This document shows, piece after piece, positions 1-6,134 of a DNA stretch of 11,148 bases. Position numbers and translations under genes: made by a program. The DNA comes from DASVHF01 sp036382695 (GTDB lineage Bacteria > Patescibacteriota > Microgenomatia > Woykebacterales > RBG-16-39-9b). Every line of letters starts with the position of its first letter. The first letter of the stretch is position 1. Under the pieces are notes generated by a model. That model saw only the letters and a list, made by a program, of their open reading frames with translations. It was not told where the DNA came from and did not search any database. The stretch is taken from the NCBI GenBank assembly GCA_036382695.1, contig DASVHF010000046.1, positions 1 through 11,148 on the forward strand, written 5' to 3'.

Positions 1-68
1 TAATCGTTATTATAGTCATATCTCTTCTAATTCTTTACCAGATAAGAAAAAGAAATGTTAACCAGTAA
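1..68 (+). CDS. C-terminal end of a membrane protein (5' partial)
   Basis: Frame 3 is open from the first base and ends in TAA at 66-68. The last 21 residues form a hydrophobic helix (IVIIVISLLILY) followed by a positively charged tail (QIRKRNVNQ). This is how many single-pass or polytopic inner-membrane proteins end, with the basic tail in the cytoplasm. The next gene starts inside it at 55, a 14-base overlap that suggests an operon with translational coupling. Most of the gene lies outside the window, so no function can be given. Confidence 0.6.
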   Translation, partial: IVIIVISLLILYQIRKRNVNQ

Positions 69-390
69 TTATCTGTTAACCCTATTATTAACGTTAGTAA
101 TAGAGGTCCTTGTAGCATTAGTTTTTGGTTACAGAAATAAATTCGCATTGTTAAGTATTATTTTTGTTAACCTAATTACAAACCAACTACTAAACTATAT
201 TTTGTGGTTAAACACTTCCTCAGCATTCTTTACAACAATAATTACAAATTTAATTCTGTTAGAAATTTTAGTCGTTTTGGCAGAATGGCTTTTATTAGTA
301 TTTGCTCTACGGCGAAGCTTTAAGCCGTTATTGCTGTTGTCATCAGCTATGAATTTTGTTTCATTTTCTGTAGGATTGGTTTTAAGATAG
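55..390 (+). CDS. Small four-helix membrane protein, function unknown
   Basis: The 111-residue product is almost entirely hydrophobic. Four membrane segments are visible: about residues 5-25, 30-52, 57-85 and 90-110, with short polar links such as YRNK and RRSFK. A motif in helix 2, ITNQLLNY, and the run EILVVLAEWLLL in helix 3 put Asn, Gln and Glu inside the membrane, which hints at a conserved function rather than a random hydrophobic frame. It overlaps the preceding gene by 14 bases and has no clear ribosome binding site of its own, so its translation is probably coupled. I do not recognise the family with confidence. Confidence 0.7.
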   Translation: MLTSNYLLTLLLTLVIEVLVALVFGYRNKFALLSIIFVNLITNQLLNYILWLNTSSAFFTTIITNLILLEILVVLAEWLLLVFALRRSFKPLLLLSSAMNFVSFSVGLVLR

Positions 391-416
391 AAAAAGAATT
401 TTCCGCAATTTTTACC

Positions 417-455
417 GAAATTACTTTGTCTCTCTAAAATTCCTTTTGCCCAGGT
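417..455 (-). pseudogene. Decayed copy of the flavodoxin 3' end
   Basis: On the minus strand this stretch reads TWAKGILE, the same residues that end the intact flavodoxin gene at 1110-1577. At DNA level 417-455 aligns with 1106-1145 at 34 of 40 columns with one gap. That single-base gap throws the TAA stop out of frame here. The homology fades just beyond the shared TGGGC core. The two copies are in the same orientation and bracket the brnT-brnA pair, so this is either the scar of an insertion next to the flavodoxin 3' end or the remains of a tandem flavodoxin copy. Confidence 0.6.
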
Positions 456-476
456 GGCGGCGCAGAAGGGTAAAAC

Positions 477-761
477 TCATTTTACGGGTTGAAGCTCTTC
501 CTCGACCTTTTCCGCTAAGTAGATCTTCATTAGAGACTGGTAGGGAACATCTTTTTTGTTCGCCAGTTCTTTGAGCGCGTTTAACAGCGATTGAGTTAGA
601 CGAATCGAAACGGTTTTAGTTGAGGGTTTTAAATTTGGGAAAGATGGGTTAACAATCGCTTTACTCCAATCGAAATACTCGGAAGTATCCGCAGTTGCCC
701 AGAAGTCGCGTTCCTCGTCCTCATTTTTAAATTTTGGTATTGGTTTAAGTTGCTTCTTCAT
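477..761 (-). CDS. brnA: BrnA/CopG-type antitoxin
   Basis: This 94-residue protein looks like the antitoxin of a type II toxin-antitoxin pair. The N-terminal half (KPIPKFKNEDEERDFWATAD..EYFDW) resembles CopG-type antitoxins, which wrap their toxin. The C-terminal half (STKTVSIRLTQSLLNALKELANKKDVPYQSLMK in outline) has the strand-helix-helix pattern of a ribbon-helix-helix DNA-binding domain. In the family, the antitoxin neutralises a RelE-fold ribonuclease and, with it, represses the shared promoter. The start overlaps the toxin gene by 17 bases (745-761), giving the toxin-first order usual for BrnTA. The family is assigned from pattern memory. The pairing with a BrnT protein supports it strongly. 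Confidence 0.85.
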   Translation of the reverse strand: MKKQLKPIPKFKNEDEERDFWATADTSEYFDWSKAIVNPSFPNLKPSTKTVSIRLTQSLLNALKELANKKDVPYQSLMKIYLAEKVEEELQPVK

Positions 762-1038
762 ATTTTGCCTTTTCCTTTCTATTCATATCACGAGCCGAAA
801 TAACTCTAACTTTCCCATCTCTAAGAGTAAAGATGACCGACAATTTTCTTTTCTGATTCGTTATACCAAGAATTTGGTATCTAGGTTCCGTTAGTGAGTG
901 CTTCGCGTCTTTCGAAACAATTCTCGGCTTGTTTTCAAAAACCTCCTCCGCTTCAGTGTGCTTTACTTTGTGCTTTTCCCAATTCTTCAAAACATTAGCT
1001 TCATCCCAATCAAAACCAGTAACCTCAGCCAAAGCCAT
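745..1038 (-). CDS. brnT: BrnT-family toxin (DUF497 ribonuclease)
   Basis: The product has the marks of BrnT/DUF497: an N-terminal FDWDEANVLKNWEKHKV, a central strand pair (YQILGITNQKRKLSVIFT) and the terminal VRVISARDMNRKEKAKYEE. Family members are small RelE-fold ribonucleases that cut mRNA and halt growth until antitoxin is made again. I place the start at ATG 1038 (97 residues). A longer frame begins with TTG at 1059, but that codon lies inside the promoter, upstream of the predicted transcript start. The toxin is transcribed first, and the antitoxin start lies inside its last codons. With the start at 1038 the mRNA would have a leader of only a few bases. Confidence 0.88.
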   Translation of the reverse strand: MALAEVTGFDWDEANVLKNWEKHKVKHTEAEEVFENKPRIVSKDAKHSLTEPRYQILGITNQKRKLSVIFTLRDGKVRVISARDMNRKEKAKYEEAT

Positions 1039-1057
1039 GTATATGAAGATAATATAC
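1039..1057. promoter_or_regulatory. Candidate toxin-antitoxin operator
   Basis: A perfect 6-base inverted repeat, GTATAT at 1039-1044 and ATATAC at 1052-1057 with 7 bases between, covers the -10 box and the transcript start of brnT-brnA. Ribbon-helix-helix antitoxins usually bind such short palindromes to repress their own operon. That role is inferred from position only. Confidence 0.5.
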
Positions 1058-1077
1058 AATTAGGGTGAGTTTGTCAA
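1049..1077 (-). promoter_or_regulatory. Promoter of brnT-brnA
   Basis: The minus strand reads TTGACA (1072-1077), a 17-base spacer, then TATTAT (1049-1054), an almost perfect sigma-70-type promoter. The predicted transcript start near 1042 lies about 4 bases before the toxin ATG at 1038. Confidence 0.75.
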
Positions 1078-1109
1078 CAGCTAACTGACCAATTTGCTTT
1101 CCGAGAAAA

Positions 1110-1577
1110 TTACTTCGTACTTTCTAAAATCCCTTTAGCCCAGGTTTTTGCTCGCTCGAGTTCGCCTTCCTTTAGAGGGCCTTCCTTACCTTCCACAAAA
1201 AAGCCCTCCGGCTCGGCCACAAGAACGCCGCCTTTTTTCTTCAGCGTATCGGCAATTCTGGGAGCAGCAAAGTTTATTACGGCCATTAATAATCTTAAAC
1301 CAATTCCATGCCCACTTTTCTCAAATCTTGTGTCGAATGCGGCGACACTGACACCTTTCAAACTATTTTCTGGGATTTTATCGAGGAATTCGGTAGTTGT
1401 TGGTTTTGGTTGACCGCCGTGAGTTGGCGAACCGATAATAAGCAGATCAAGACCCTTCAATTCGGAAGGGCGCACTTCACCAACAAATTTAACCTTCCCA
1501 CCCGTACCTTCACCAACCGCCTTGGCGATTTTCTCTGTATTTCCATATAGCGAATCATAGATAACTAAGGCTTTCAT
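1110..1577 (-). CDS. Flavodoxin family protein
   Basis: The 155 residues match a short-chain flavodoxin in length and layout. Strand 1 is followed by the FMN phosphate loop YDSLYGNTEKIA (residues 7-18). Strand 3 ends in IIGSPTHGGQP (48-57), the loop that flanks the isoalloxazine ring. VAAFDTRF (78-85) is the next core strand. The protein would carry electrons in the cytoplasm as an FMN shuttle or act as a small quinone/flavin-linked reductase. The partner is not visible here. The gene is monocistronic. A promoter ends 6 bases before its ATG, so the message should be leaderless. A degenerate copy of its last 40 bases lies on the far side of the toxin-antitoxin pair. Confidence 0.9.
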   Translation of the reverse strand: MKALVIYDSLYGNTEKIAKAVGEGTGGKVKFVGEVRPSELKGLDLLIIGSPTHGGQPKPTTTEFLDKIPENSLKGVSVAAFDTRFEKSGHGIGLRLLMAVINFAAPRIADTLKKKGGVLVAEPEGFFVEGKEGPLKEGELERAKTWAKGILESTK

Positions 1578-1583
1578 GGTCTA

Positions 1584-1612
1584 AAATTAGCATACCCACC
1601 GTTCCTTTACAA
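1584..1612 (-). promoter_or_regulatory. Promoter of the flavodoxin gene
   Basis: The minus strand shows TTGTAA (1607-1612), a 17-base spacer, and TAATTT (1584-1589) preceded by an extended -10 TGC. Only 6 bases separate the -10 box from the ATG at 1577, so transcription would begin at or next to the start codon. Confidence 0.6.
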
Positions 1613-1680
1613 TAATCAAGCGCTCAAAAGTTCGAATATAAGATTTGCTGGCGAAAAATCGTCAGGAAGGCGGTTTTTGG

Positions 1681-1686
1681 TAAAAT
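1681..1686 (+). promoter_or_regulatory. -10 box next to the start of the beta-helix gene
   Basis: TAAAAT ends 7 bases before the GTG at 1694 and follows a GGCGGTTTTT run. The same arrangement, GGCGGTTTTT then a -10 box, occurs before the gene at 2697. No good -35 box is visible. Confidence 0.4.
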
Positions 1687-1693
1687 AAATATA

Positions 1694-2578
1694 GTGAAAA
1701 AGAAAATTTTAATTGGTTTAATAGTTTTAATTTGCCTAACCGCAGGAGGATTTTTTATCTACGGATATATCTCCACCCCGCTTGGAGTTAGTAATACCAC
1801 AAGAAGCGGCAGATTAATCAAAGATGAAATTTGGAGTGGTCAGATAAAAGTAATAGGAGATATTCTTGTGATGCCGTGGGCAAAATTAACAATTCTTCCG
1901 GGAACTATCGTAACTGTTTCTGCAAATAAGGATGCTTATAATTTATGGGGCCGGCAAACATGCGATGGAATTAAAAATTATGATATGCTTATCGGAATAA
2001 AAAAAGAGGGCAATTATAATTGCGGGGTTCATCTAAACGAACCTTACAGAGATGAAAAAAATCATATTTCTATCATTATTCTCGGTACTCTAAAAGCAGT
2101 TGGGACAGAAGAAAACCGGATTGTTTTTAAGGCTGATTCGCAAAATCCAACAATTTATGATTGGAATAACCTCTTAATTATGCGGGGAGTTTTGTCTTAT
2201 GCTAACCTGGAAAATTATAGGAGTATAGGGACATCCTCGGGAGAAGAGGTAGAAATAAGCCATAATAATTTAAAAAATGTAGGAGAGTGTGGAATCTGTA
2301 TGGAAAAGAGTAGAGCAAAAATATTTTCTAATACAATTTCTTATGCCGATCATGAATTAATATACGTGCATAATAGTTCTCCAATTATTCGTCAAAATTA
2401 TCTCGGACCCAATCCTGAACATATGGGTATTGCAGTAGAGGGTGGCTCTCCTCGGATTATAGCTAATGAGATTAAAGAATGCGGTGCAGCTGTTGTTTTT
2501 ATTTCTCCTCCTGATCAACCAATCATTAAGGATAATGTTCTCTTGAATAATGATAGGAATATAGCACATGATTACTAG
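1694..2578 (+). CDS. Membrane-anchored right-handed beta-helix protein
   Basis: Residues 1-27 are a signal anchor: the basic start KKK, then a hydrophobic helix (ILIGLIVLICLTAGGFFIYGY). The rest would lie outside the cytoplasmic membrane. IKVIGDILVMPWAKLTILPG (about 51-70) is the typical opening rung of right-handed beta-helix (pectin-lyase-like) proteins. Later stretches such as VEISHNNLKNVGE, AKIFSNTISYAD, PIIRQNYLG, PRIIANEIKE and PIIKDNVLLNND repeat the short strand-turn pattern with Asn ladders. Family members bind or cut surface polysaccharide, or serve as adhesins. No catalytic residues can be pointed to here. The start is GTG, followed directly by the basic n-region. No Shine-Dalgarno is visible, consistent with a leaderless message. 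Confidence 0.8.
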   Translation: MKKKILIGLIVLICLTAGGFFIYGYISTPLGVSNTTRSGRLIKDEIWSGQIKVIGDILVMPWAKLTILPGTIVTVSANKDAYNLWGRQTCDGIKNYDMLIGIKKEGNYNCGVHLNEPYRDEKNHISIIILGTLKAVGTEENRIVFKADSQNPTIYDWNNLLIMRGVLSYANLENYRSIGTSSGEEVEISHNNLKNVGECGICMEKSRAKIFSNTISYADHELIYVHNSSPIIRQNYLGPNPEHMGIAVEGGSPRIIANEIKECGAAVVFISPPDQPIIKDNVLLNNDRNIAHDY

Positions 2579-2650
2579 TGGTATCTGAATTTGGAAAATT
2601 TTCCCAAAACCAAGTTCGAATTACGTCCCACCTACACTAAATTCCGCGGT

Positions 2651-2682
2651 CGCCCAACCAATCGCCACGGGGGCGGTTTTTT
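2651..2682 (+). terminator. Intrinsic terminator of the beta-helix gene
   Basis: CGCCC (2651-2655) pairs with GGGCG (2671-2675), extendable by G-U pairs, and is followed by six T. A shorter CGCC/GGCG stem inside the same stretch is an alternative fold. It lies between the stop at 2578 and the next start at 2697. Confidence 0.5.
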
Positions 2683-2684
2683 AG

Positions 2685-2690
2685 TAGAAT
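2685..2690 (+). promoter_or_regulatory. -10 box next to the start of the gene at 2697
   Basis: TAGAAT ends 6 bases before the ATG and follows the T run of the terminator. A -35 box is not recognisable. The predicted message is leaderless. Confidence 0.4.
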
Positions 2691-2696
2691 AAGTGT

Positions 2697-3119
2697 ATGG
2701 TGACCAAGAGGATCTTAAACCTTTTTCTGCTAGCATCAATTTTGGAGATCGCCCACGTACCTTTAGAATTGTGGCTTTTTCGAATTGATCACATTTATTA
2801 CGCCGATGCAAAGGCTGTGTTCGATGGCATAACAAACGCTCTGACACCGATTTCGCAAAACGCCGACGAGGCCTTTATCCTGATGGTCGGAATCTTTGGA
2901 GTACTGTGGCTAGGAACAAATTACCTTTCCTTGAGGGGCGGAAAATGGCAGCTTGTTGTGATAATGTTCTTTAGCCTTCTTTTTATCTCCGAAATTCACC
3001 ACCTGATTCGTTCCATCTCACTTGGGATATATTATCCGGGAACACTCGCTGGTCTCATTCTAGTTGTCTTAGGTCTAATACTTTTCTGGGAAGCAATCAA
3101 GGCTTGGAAACAACAATAG
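2697..3119 (+). CDS. Four-helix membrane protein, possibly HXXEE-like
   Basis: The 140-residue protein has four membrane segments, at about 7-27, 58-78, 85-105 and 113-134. Three features recall the HXXEE family of small membrane proteins: His and Glu in the first helix region (EIAHVPLELW), a paired EIHH at the end of helix 3, and IYYPGTLAGL before helix 4, where that family has a Tyr-x-Pro-Gly turn. The actual HxxEE motif is not intact, so the assignment is tentative. The role of the family is unknown. The protein is preceded by its own -10 box and a terminator, so it is probably transcribed alone. The next gene is convergent, with only 12 bases between the two stops. Confidence 0.7.
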   Translation: MVTKRILNLFLLASILEIAHVPLELWLFRIDHIYYADAKAVFDGITNALTPISQNADEAFILMVGIFGVLWLGTNYLSLRGGKWQLVVIMFFSLLFISEIHHLIRSISLGIYYPGTLAGLILVVLGLILFWEAIKAWKQQ

Positions 3120-3131
3120 CCAACCAATTCG

Positions 3132-3941
3132 TTAAGTTGTTGCAATATCCCTTTTGACAAAAGCAACCGCACCAATTATCGTGCAGATTATTCCGACCGC
3201 TAAAAAGACAGAGATGTTTAGTAGATCGATGTGGTTGTGAAGAAGCGCGGTGTCGAAGTCAAAGTAATGGAAGAAAGAGGCGTATTTTAGATCCTCTATC
3301 GATTTTTGAAAGGCCGAGAATATGTTAAGAGCATACATAATGATTAGTAGCCCACCGGTGAGAGCAGCTGGTCTGCCTTTCGAAGATGAGACGGCTGAGA
3401 GCATAAAACAGATGCCAAAGATGGCAAAAGCAAAGAGGAATCCTAAGATGGAAATACTTACAAAATTTTGCCAGTGGAAGCTTATATTATAAAGACGAGC
3501 AAAAAGGATGACTGACGAGTTGGAAATGGCGATAAAGAGGATGATGATAAATAAGCCCGAAAAGTATTTGGAAAAGAAAATTCGCAAGCGTGAAATTGGT
3601 TGGGCAAGCAAAAGTTCAATCGTGCCTTGCTCAATCTCGCCGGCAATTGCCGACCCAGCGTAAGCAATAATTAAAACAATTAAAATTATTGGCCAAAGCA
3701 GGCTAAAATATTCCCCGGACATAAACCCTTCAAAACTACTTAAAAAGTTCTCTAGATTGATATTGAAAGCCTTCATCAAATCTTGCGGATAGGCCTGAAA
3801 AGCTTCCTTTAATTTTGCGCTTTCTTTAAAGATTGAGGGGAAGAAAGCAGCGTAAAACCAAACAAAGCCGATACAAATGGCGTTGTAGATTAATAAACCT
3901 GCTCGATTAGTTTTTAGTGTTTTGGTAAATAGTGGCCACAT
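3132..3941 (-). CDS. ABC-2 type exporter, permease subunit
   Basis: The 269-residue protein has the layout of an ABC-2 (ABCB/NatB-like) permease. A membrane helix lies near the N-terminus (15-35), followed by an extracytoplasmic loop of about 45 residues and then five more helices. Between helices 2 and 3 sits the cytoplasmic coupling segment GEIEQGTIELLLAQPISR (about 101-118). This is the signature of the family and touches the ATPase. It would export a small hydrophobic substrate, drug, peptide or lipid. Which one cannot be told. It is the second gene of a two-gene operon, 44 bases after the ATPase. A short CATCC/GGATG hairpin in that gap may tune the ratio of the subunits. Confidence 0.88.
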   Translation of the reverse strand: MWPLFTKTLKTNRAGLLIYNAICIGFVWFYAAFFPSIFKESAKLKEAFQAYPQDLMKAFNINLENFLSSFEGFMSGEYFSLLWPIILIVLIIAYAGSAIAGEIEQGTIELLLAQPISRLRIFFSKYFSGLFIIILFIAISNSSVILFARLYNISFHWQNFVSISILGFLFAFAIFGICFMLSAVSSSKGRPAALTGGLLIIMYALNIFSAFQKSIEDLKYASFFHYFDFDTALLHNHIDLLNISVFLAVGIICTIIGAVAFVKRDIATT

Positions 3942-3985
3942 ATTATTTTCGAACCTGCTGGTGAGAAAACGTCATCCGCAGGATG

Positions 3986-4858
3986 TCATCTGTAAAACTC
4001 CATAAAAACTTCCTCCAGAGTCGCGTGAGTAATTTCTAGATCTTTAAGGTTGTCGTACTCACTTAGCTTATGTAAGAGCGGTCGGATATCAGCTTTAATT
4101 CTTAGAACAAGGCCATTGGAGAGTTCCTTGACTAGTTCGATACCATCGGTGTCAAGTTCCTTTTTTGGGACCTCCCCTTCGAAATAGGCGTAGATGGTAT
4201 AAATCCTCTTTCTTTTAATATCGTTAATACTTTCTACAGCGGCGATTTTTCCTTCTTTGAGAATGATTACCCGGTCACAAATTTTTTCCACCTCAGCGAG
4301 ATTATGCGAAGACATAAAAACGGTGTTGCCTTTGGCCGCTTCGGCTTTCAAGATTTCATAAATATAATTTTGCAGCAGCGGATCAAGGCCGACGGTCGGT
4401 TCATCGAGGATCAAAAGTTTCGGTTGGTGCATCAAAGCTAAGATGATGCCTAATTTTTGCCGGTTACCGGTTGAAAGTGCCCCTGCCCTTTTTTTAGGAT
4501 CGAACTTTAACTCTTCGATTAGTTTTTCGTCAAACTGACTGATGCCGCGGATTCTTTCGAGAAAATGAATGTGCTCATTTCCCGTCCAAGACTTATAAAG
4601 ATTAGTCTCGCTTGATAAATAGCCAATATCAGATTTTATCTTGGCGGTATTTTTTTGGGCGTCCTGACCAAGAATTTCGATTTTACCTTCTGTCGGTCGA
4701 ATAAAATCCATCATACAACGGATGGTTGTTGTCTTCCCAGCACCGTTTGGGCCCAGGAAACCCATGATTTCGCCTTCTCTCACGTCAAAAGATACACCAT
4801 CCACCGCTTTGGTTTTCCCAAAATGTTTTTTTAGATTTTTAACACTTATTACAGCCAT
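3986..4858 (-). CDS. ABC-2 type exporter, ATP-binding subunit
   Basis: All nucleotide-binding motifs are present: Walker A GPNGAGKTT (36-44), the signature LSTGNRQK (128-135, the variant usual for ABC-2 ATPases), Walker B LLILDEP (148-154), the D-loop GLDP (157-160) and the H-loop SSH (183-185). The Q-loop region reads YLSSETNLY, with Glu in place of Gln, as in many exporters of this class. About 90 residues follow the ATPase core and end in ITHATLEEVFMEFYR, the typical tail of CcmA/NatA-like subunits. It powers the permease encoded just downstream. At 290 residues it is normal in length. It is read from its own minus-strand promoter, divergent from the operon at 4994. Confidence 0.95.
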   Translation of the reverse strand: MAVISVKNLKKHFGKTKAVDGVSFDVREGEIMGFLGPNGAGKTTTIRCMMDFIRPTEGKIEILGQDAQKNTAKIKSDIGYLSSETNLYKSWTGNEHIHFLERIRGISQFDEKLIEELKFDPKKRAGALSTGNRQKLGIILALMHQPKLLILDEPTVGLDPLLQNYIYEILKAEAAKGNTVFMSSHNLAEVEKICDRVIILKEGKIAAVESINDIKRKRIYTIYAYFEGEVPKKELDTDGIELVKELSNGLVLRIKADIRPLLHKLSEYDNLKDLEITHATLEEVFMEFYR

Positions 4859-4872
4859 AGGTCCGAAAATTC

Positions 4873-4902
4873 ATATTAACATCTTAGTTTCTGTTTGGTC
4901 AA
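4873..4902 (-). promoter_or_regulatory. Promoter of the ABC exporter operon
   Basis: The minus strand reads TTGACC (4897-4902), an 18-base spacer and TAATAT (4873-4878). The predicted start lies about 8 bases before the ATG at 4858. Confidence 0.6.
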
Positions 4903-4932
4903 CGATTCGCGTAATAAAGAAACCTTTTTATA

Positions 4933-4960
4933 TTGAAGTTGCGGAAGCCTTTGATATAAT
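4933..4960 (+). promoter_or_regulatory. Promoter of the 4994-5871 operon
   Basis: TTGAAG (4933-4938), a 16-base spacer and a perfect TATAAT (4955-4960) preceded by an extended -10 TGA. It diverges from the ABC exporter promoter, leaving about 30 bases between the two -35 boxes. Confidence 0.75.
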
Positions 4961-4993
4961 TAGGAATCATATTTGTAAAGGGGGTGAAGTTTT

Positions 4994-5497
4994 GTGGAAA
5001 AACTTGACAATCAAGCAGAAACTGGGTGCTGCAAAAGGTTTGATCCTGCGCCGTGGCAGGAGAAAGAAGTTACTTGGAAAGATAAGCTATTTCTCAAAGA
5101 TCATGTCCGCAGTTTCCTGCACATCCCTCTAAATATAAACCAGGTGATGACACGCGATATGAAACTGATTGAGGACGCTGGCGCTCTGGGGACAGAGCAA
5201 CTAATGCTCTCTGACGAAAAATCACTTTGGGGCTCGGGCATTTACATTTCGGTCAGTAAGGAAGTGCCGGGAGCAGCTATGGAGAAACTGTCAGGAACTT
5301 TTTTGACCAAAGTCTTTGAAGGGCCGTACAAAAATATCGGAGGTTGGGTGAAAGAAATGAAGGCTTACATAGCCACAAAGGGTAAAGAAATCAAAAAGCT
5401 TTATTTTGGCTACACTAGTTGCCCAGCATGCGCCAAGGCTTACGGCAAAAATTACGTCGTTTTGCTGGCGAAAGTGTGGAAAGGAGGTGGAGAATAA
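4994..5497 (+). CDS. Conserved protein with a GyrI-like C-terminal region
   Basis: The 167 residues begin at a GTG preceded by a strong ribosome site (AAAGGGGGTGA at about 4977-4987). PWQEKEVTWKDKLFLKDHVRSF lies near residues 19-40. Further on, KEVPGAAMEKLSGTFLTKVFEGPYKNIGGWVKEM and the closing YGKNYVVLLAKV resemble the effector-binding half of GyrI-like/SOUL-type proteins, small folds that bind hydrophobic ligands or clamp gyrase. A TSCPACAK motif (about 143-150) offers a CxxC pair that could bind metal or be redox active. Databases often label relatives simply as hydrolases, and I cannot confirm activity. It is the first gene of an operon with the membrane protein that follows, overlapping it by one base. 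Confidence 0.75.
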   Translation: MEKLDNQAETGCCKRFDPAPWQEKEVTWKDKLFLKDHVRSFLHIPLNINQVMTRDMKLIEDAGALGTEQLMLSDEKSLWGSGIYISVSKEVPGAAMEKLSGTFLTKVFEGPYKNIGGWVKEMKAYIATKGKEIKKLYFGYTSCPACAKAYGKNYVVLLAKVWKGGGE

Positions 5498-5871
5498 TGA
5501 AGTCGCTTAAGTTGGCTATTATTTATGGAGTTTTGATTTGGGCGATCGTCTTCGCAGTTTCGTTCGCAGTTTTTCCGATTCACGATTCAAACAGGCCGCT
5601 ATTTGAATCCGTAATGCCCGTTGCAATAGCTGTCAGTGTTGTTTTCTTTTCAGGGTTGTATTTCAGGAGGATAGATAAAGGTTTCCTAAACGAGGGAATT
5701 AAGCTGGGTTTACTTTGGCTAGTTATTAATATTGCAATTGATGTTCCACTATTCAGCACCGGTCCAATGAAAATGACTCTCGCTGAATATGTTTCCGACA
5801 TTGGTGCCACTTATCTAATAATTCCGGTAATTACAATTGGTGCTGGGTTCTTACTTGAAAGGCGAACATAA
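5497..5871 (+). CDS. Small four-helix membrane protein
   Basis: I start this gene at the ATG at 5497, giving 124 residues. A near-perfect AAGGAGGTGG at 5481-5490 precedes it, and TAATG overlaps the previous stop by one base. A longer in-frame start at 5419 would add a basic stretch that belongs to the previous gene in another frame. Four membrane helices are visible, at about 6-26, 42-62, 72-90 and 100-120. Linkers include YFRRIDKGFLNEG and a loop before helix 4 with PMKMTLAEYVSDIG. Similar small membrane proteins occur in many bacteria and archaea without a known role. The strong ribosome site and tight coupling mean it is probably made in step with the GyrI-like protein. Confidence 0.78.
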   Translation: MKSLKLAIIYGVLIWAIVFAVSFAVFPIHDSNRPLFESVMPVAIAVSVVFFSGLYFRRIDKGFLNEGIKLGLLWLVINIAIDVPLFSTGPMKMTLAEYVSDIGATYLIIPVITIGAGFLLERRT

Positions 5872-5951
5872 TCAATTTAGCTTTGGGGTCTGACCCTTAA
5901 GTTCGTACTTGTTGTAGATACACTCCTTTCCTAATCAATCGAGTGGCCTTA

Positions 5952-5985
5952 GTTTGAGAACAATAATGTAAATTATTGCTCAAAC
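5952..5985. repeat. Long inverted repeat upstream of the DGR
   Basis: GTTTGAG (5952-5958) pairs with CTCAAAC (5979-5985). After an unpaired AA, CAATAAT (5961-5967) pairs with ATTATTG (5972-5978) around a GTAA loop. No T run follows on either side in the right place, so a classic terminator is doubtful. It could be an operator or a processing site, or it may mark the left edge of the DGR region. Confidence 0.5.
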
Positions 5986-6042
5986 GCAGACGGCGCAATA
6001 CTTGGCTTGCGGAGCAAAACATAAAGTATGAGCAGCCTATAG

Positions 6043-6072
6043 TTGATATTAATTAATCCACTGTGGTATAAT
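6043..6072 (+). promoter_or_regulatory. Promoter of the DGR target gene
   Basis: TTGATA (6043-6048), an 18-base spacer and a perfect TATAAT (6067-6072) with an extended -10 TGG. A leader of about 55 bases follows, ending in the ribosome site AAGGGAG (6118-6124) 10 bases before the ATG. This is among the best promoters in the window, so the target should be well expressed. Confidence 0.75.
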
Positions 6073-6134
6073 CCCCGAACAACTGAATATAGCGGATAGC
6101 GCCTGAAAGGGCTTTCGAAGGGAGAAACAGAATC

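Noticed and set aside
1039..1059. Longer brnT starting with TTG at 1059
   Set aside because: The codon lies within the promoter, upstream of the predicted transcript start. The ATG at 1038 matches the family's usual N-terminus.
5419..5496. Longer start for the small membrane protein
   Set aside because: The extra residues overlap the previous gene. The ATG at 5497 has an almost perfect ribosome site and a TAATG junction.
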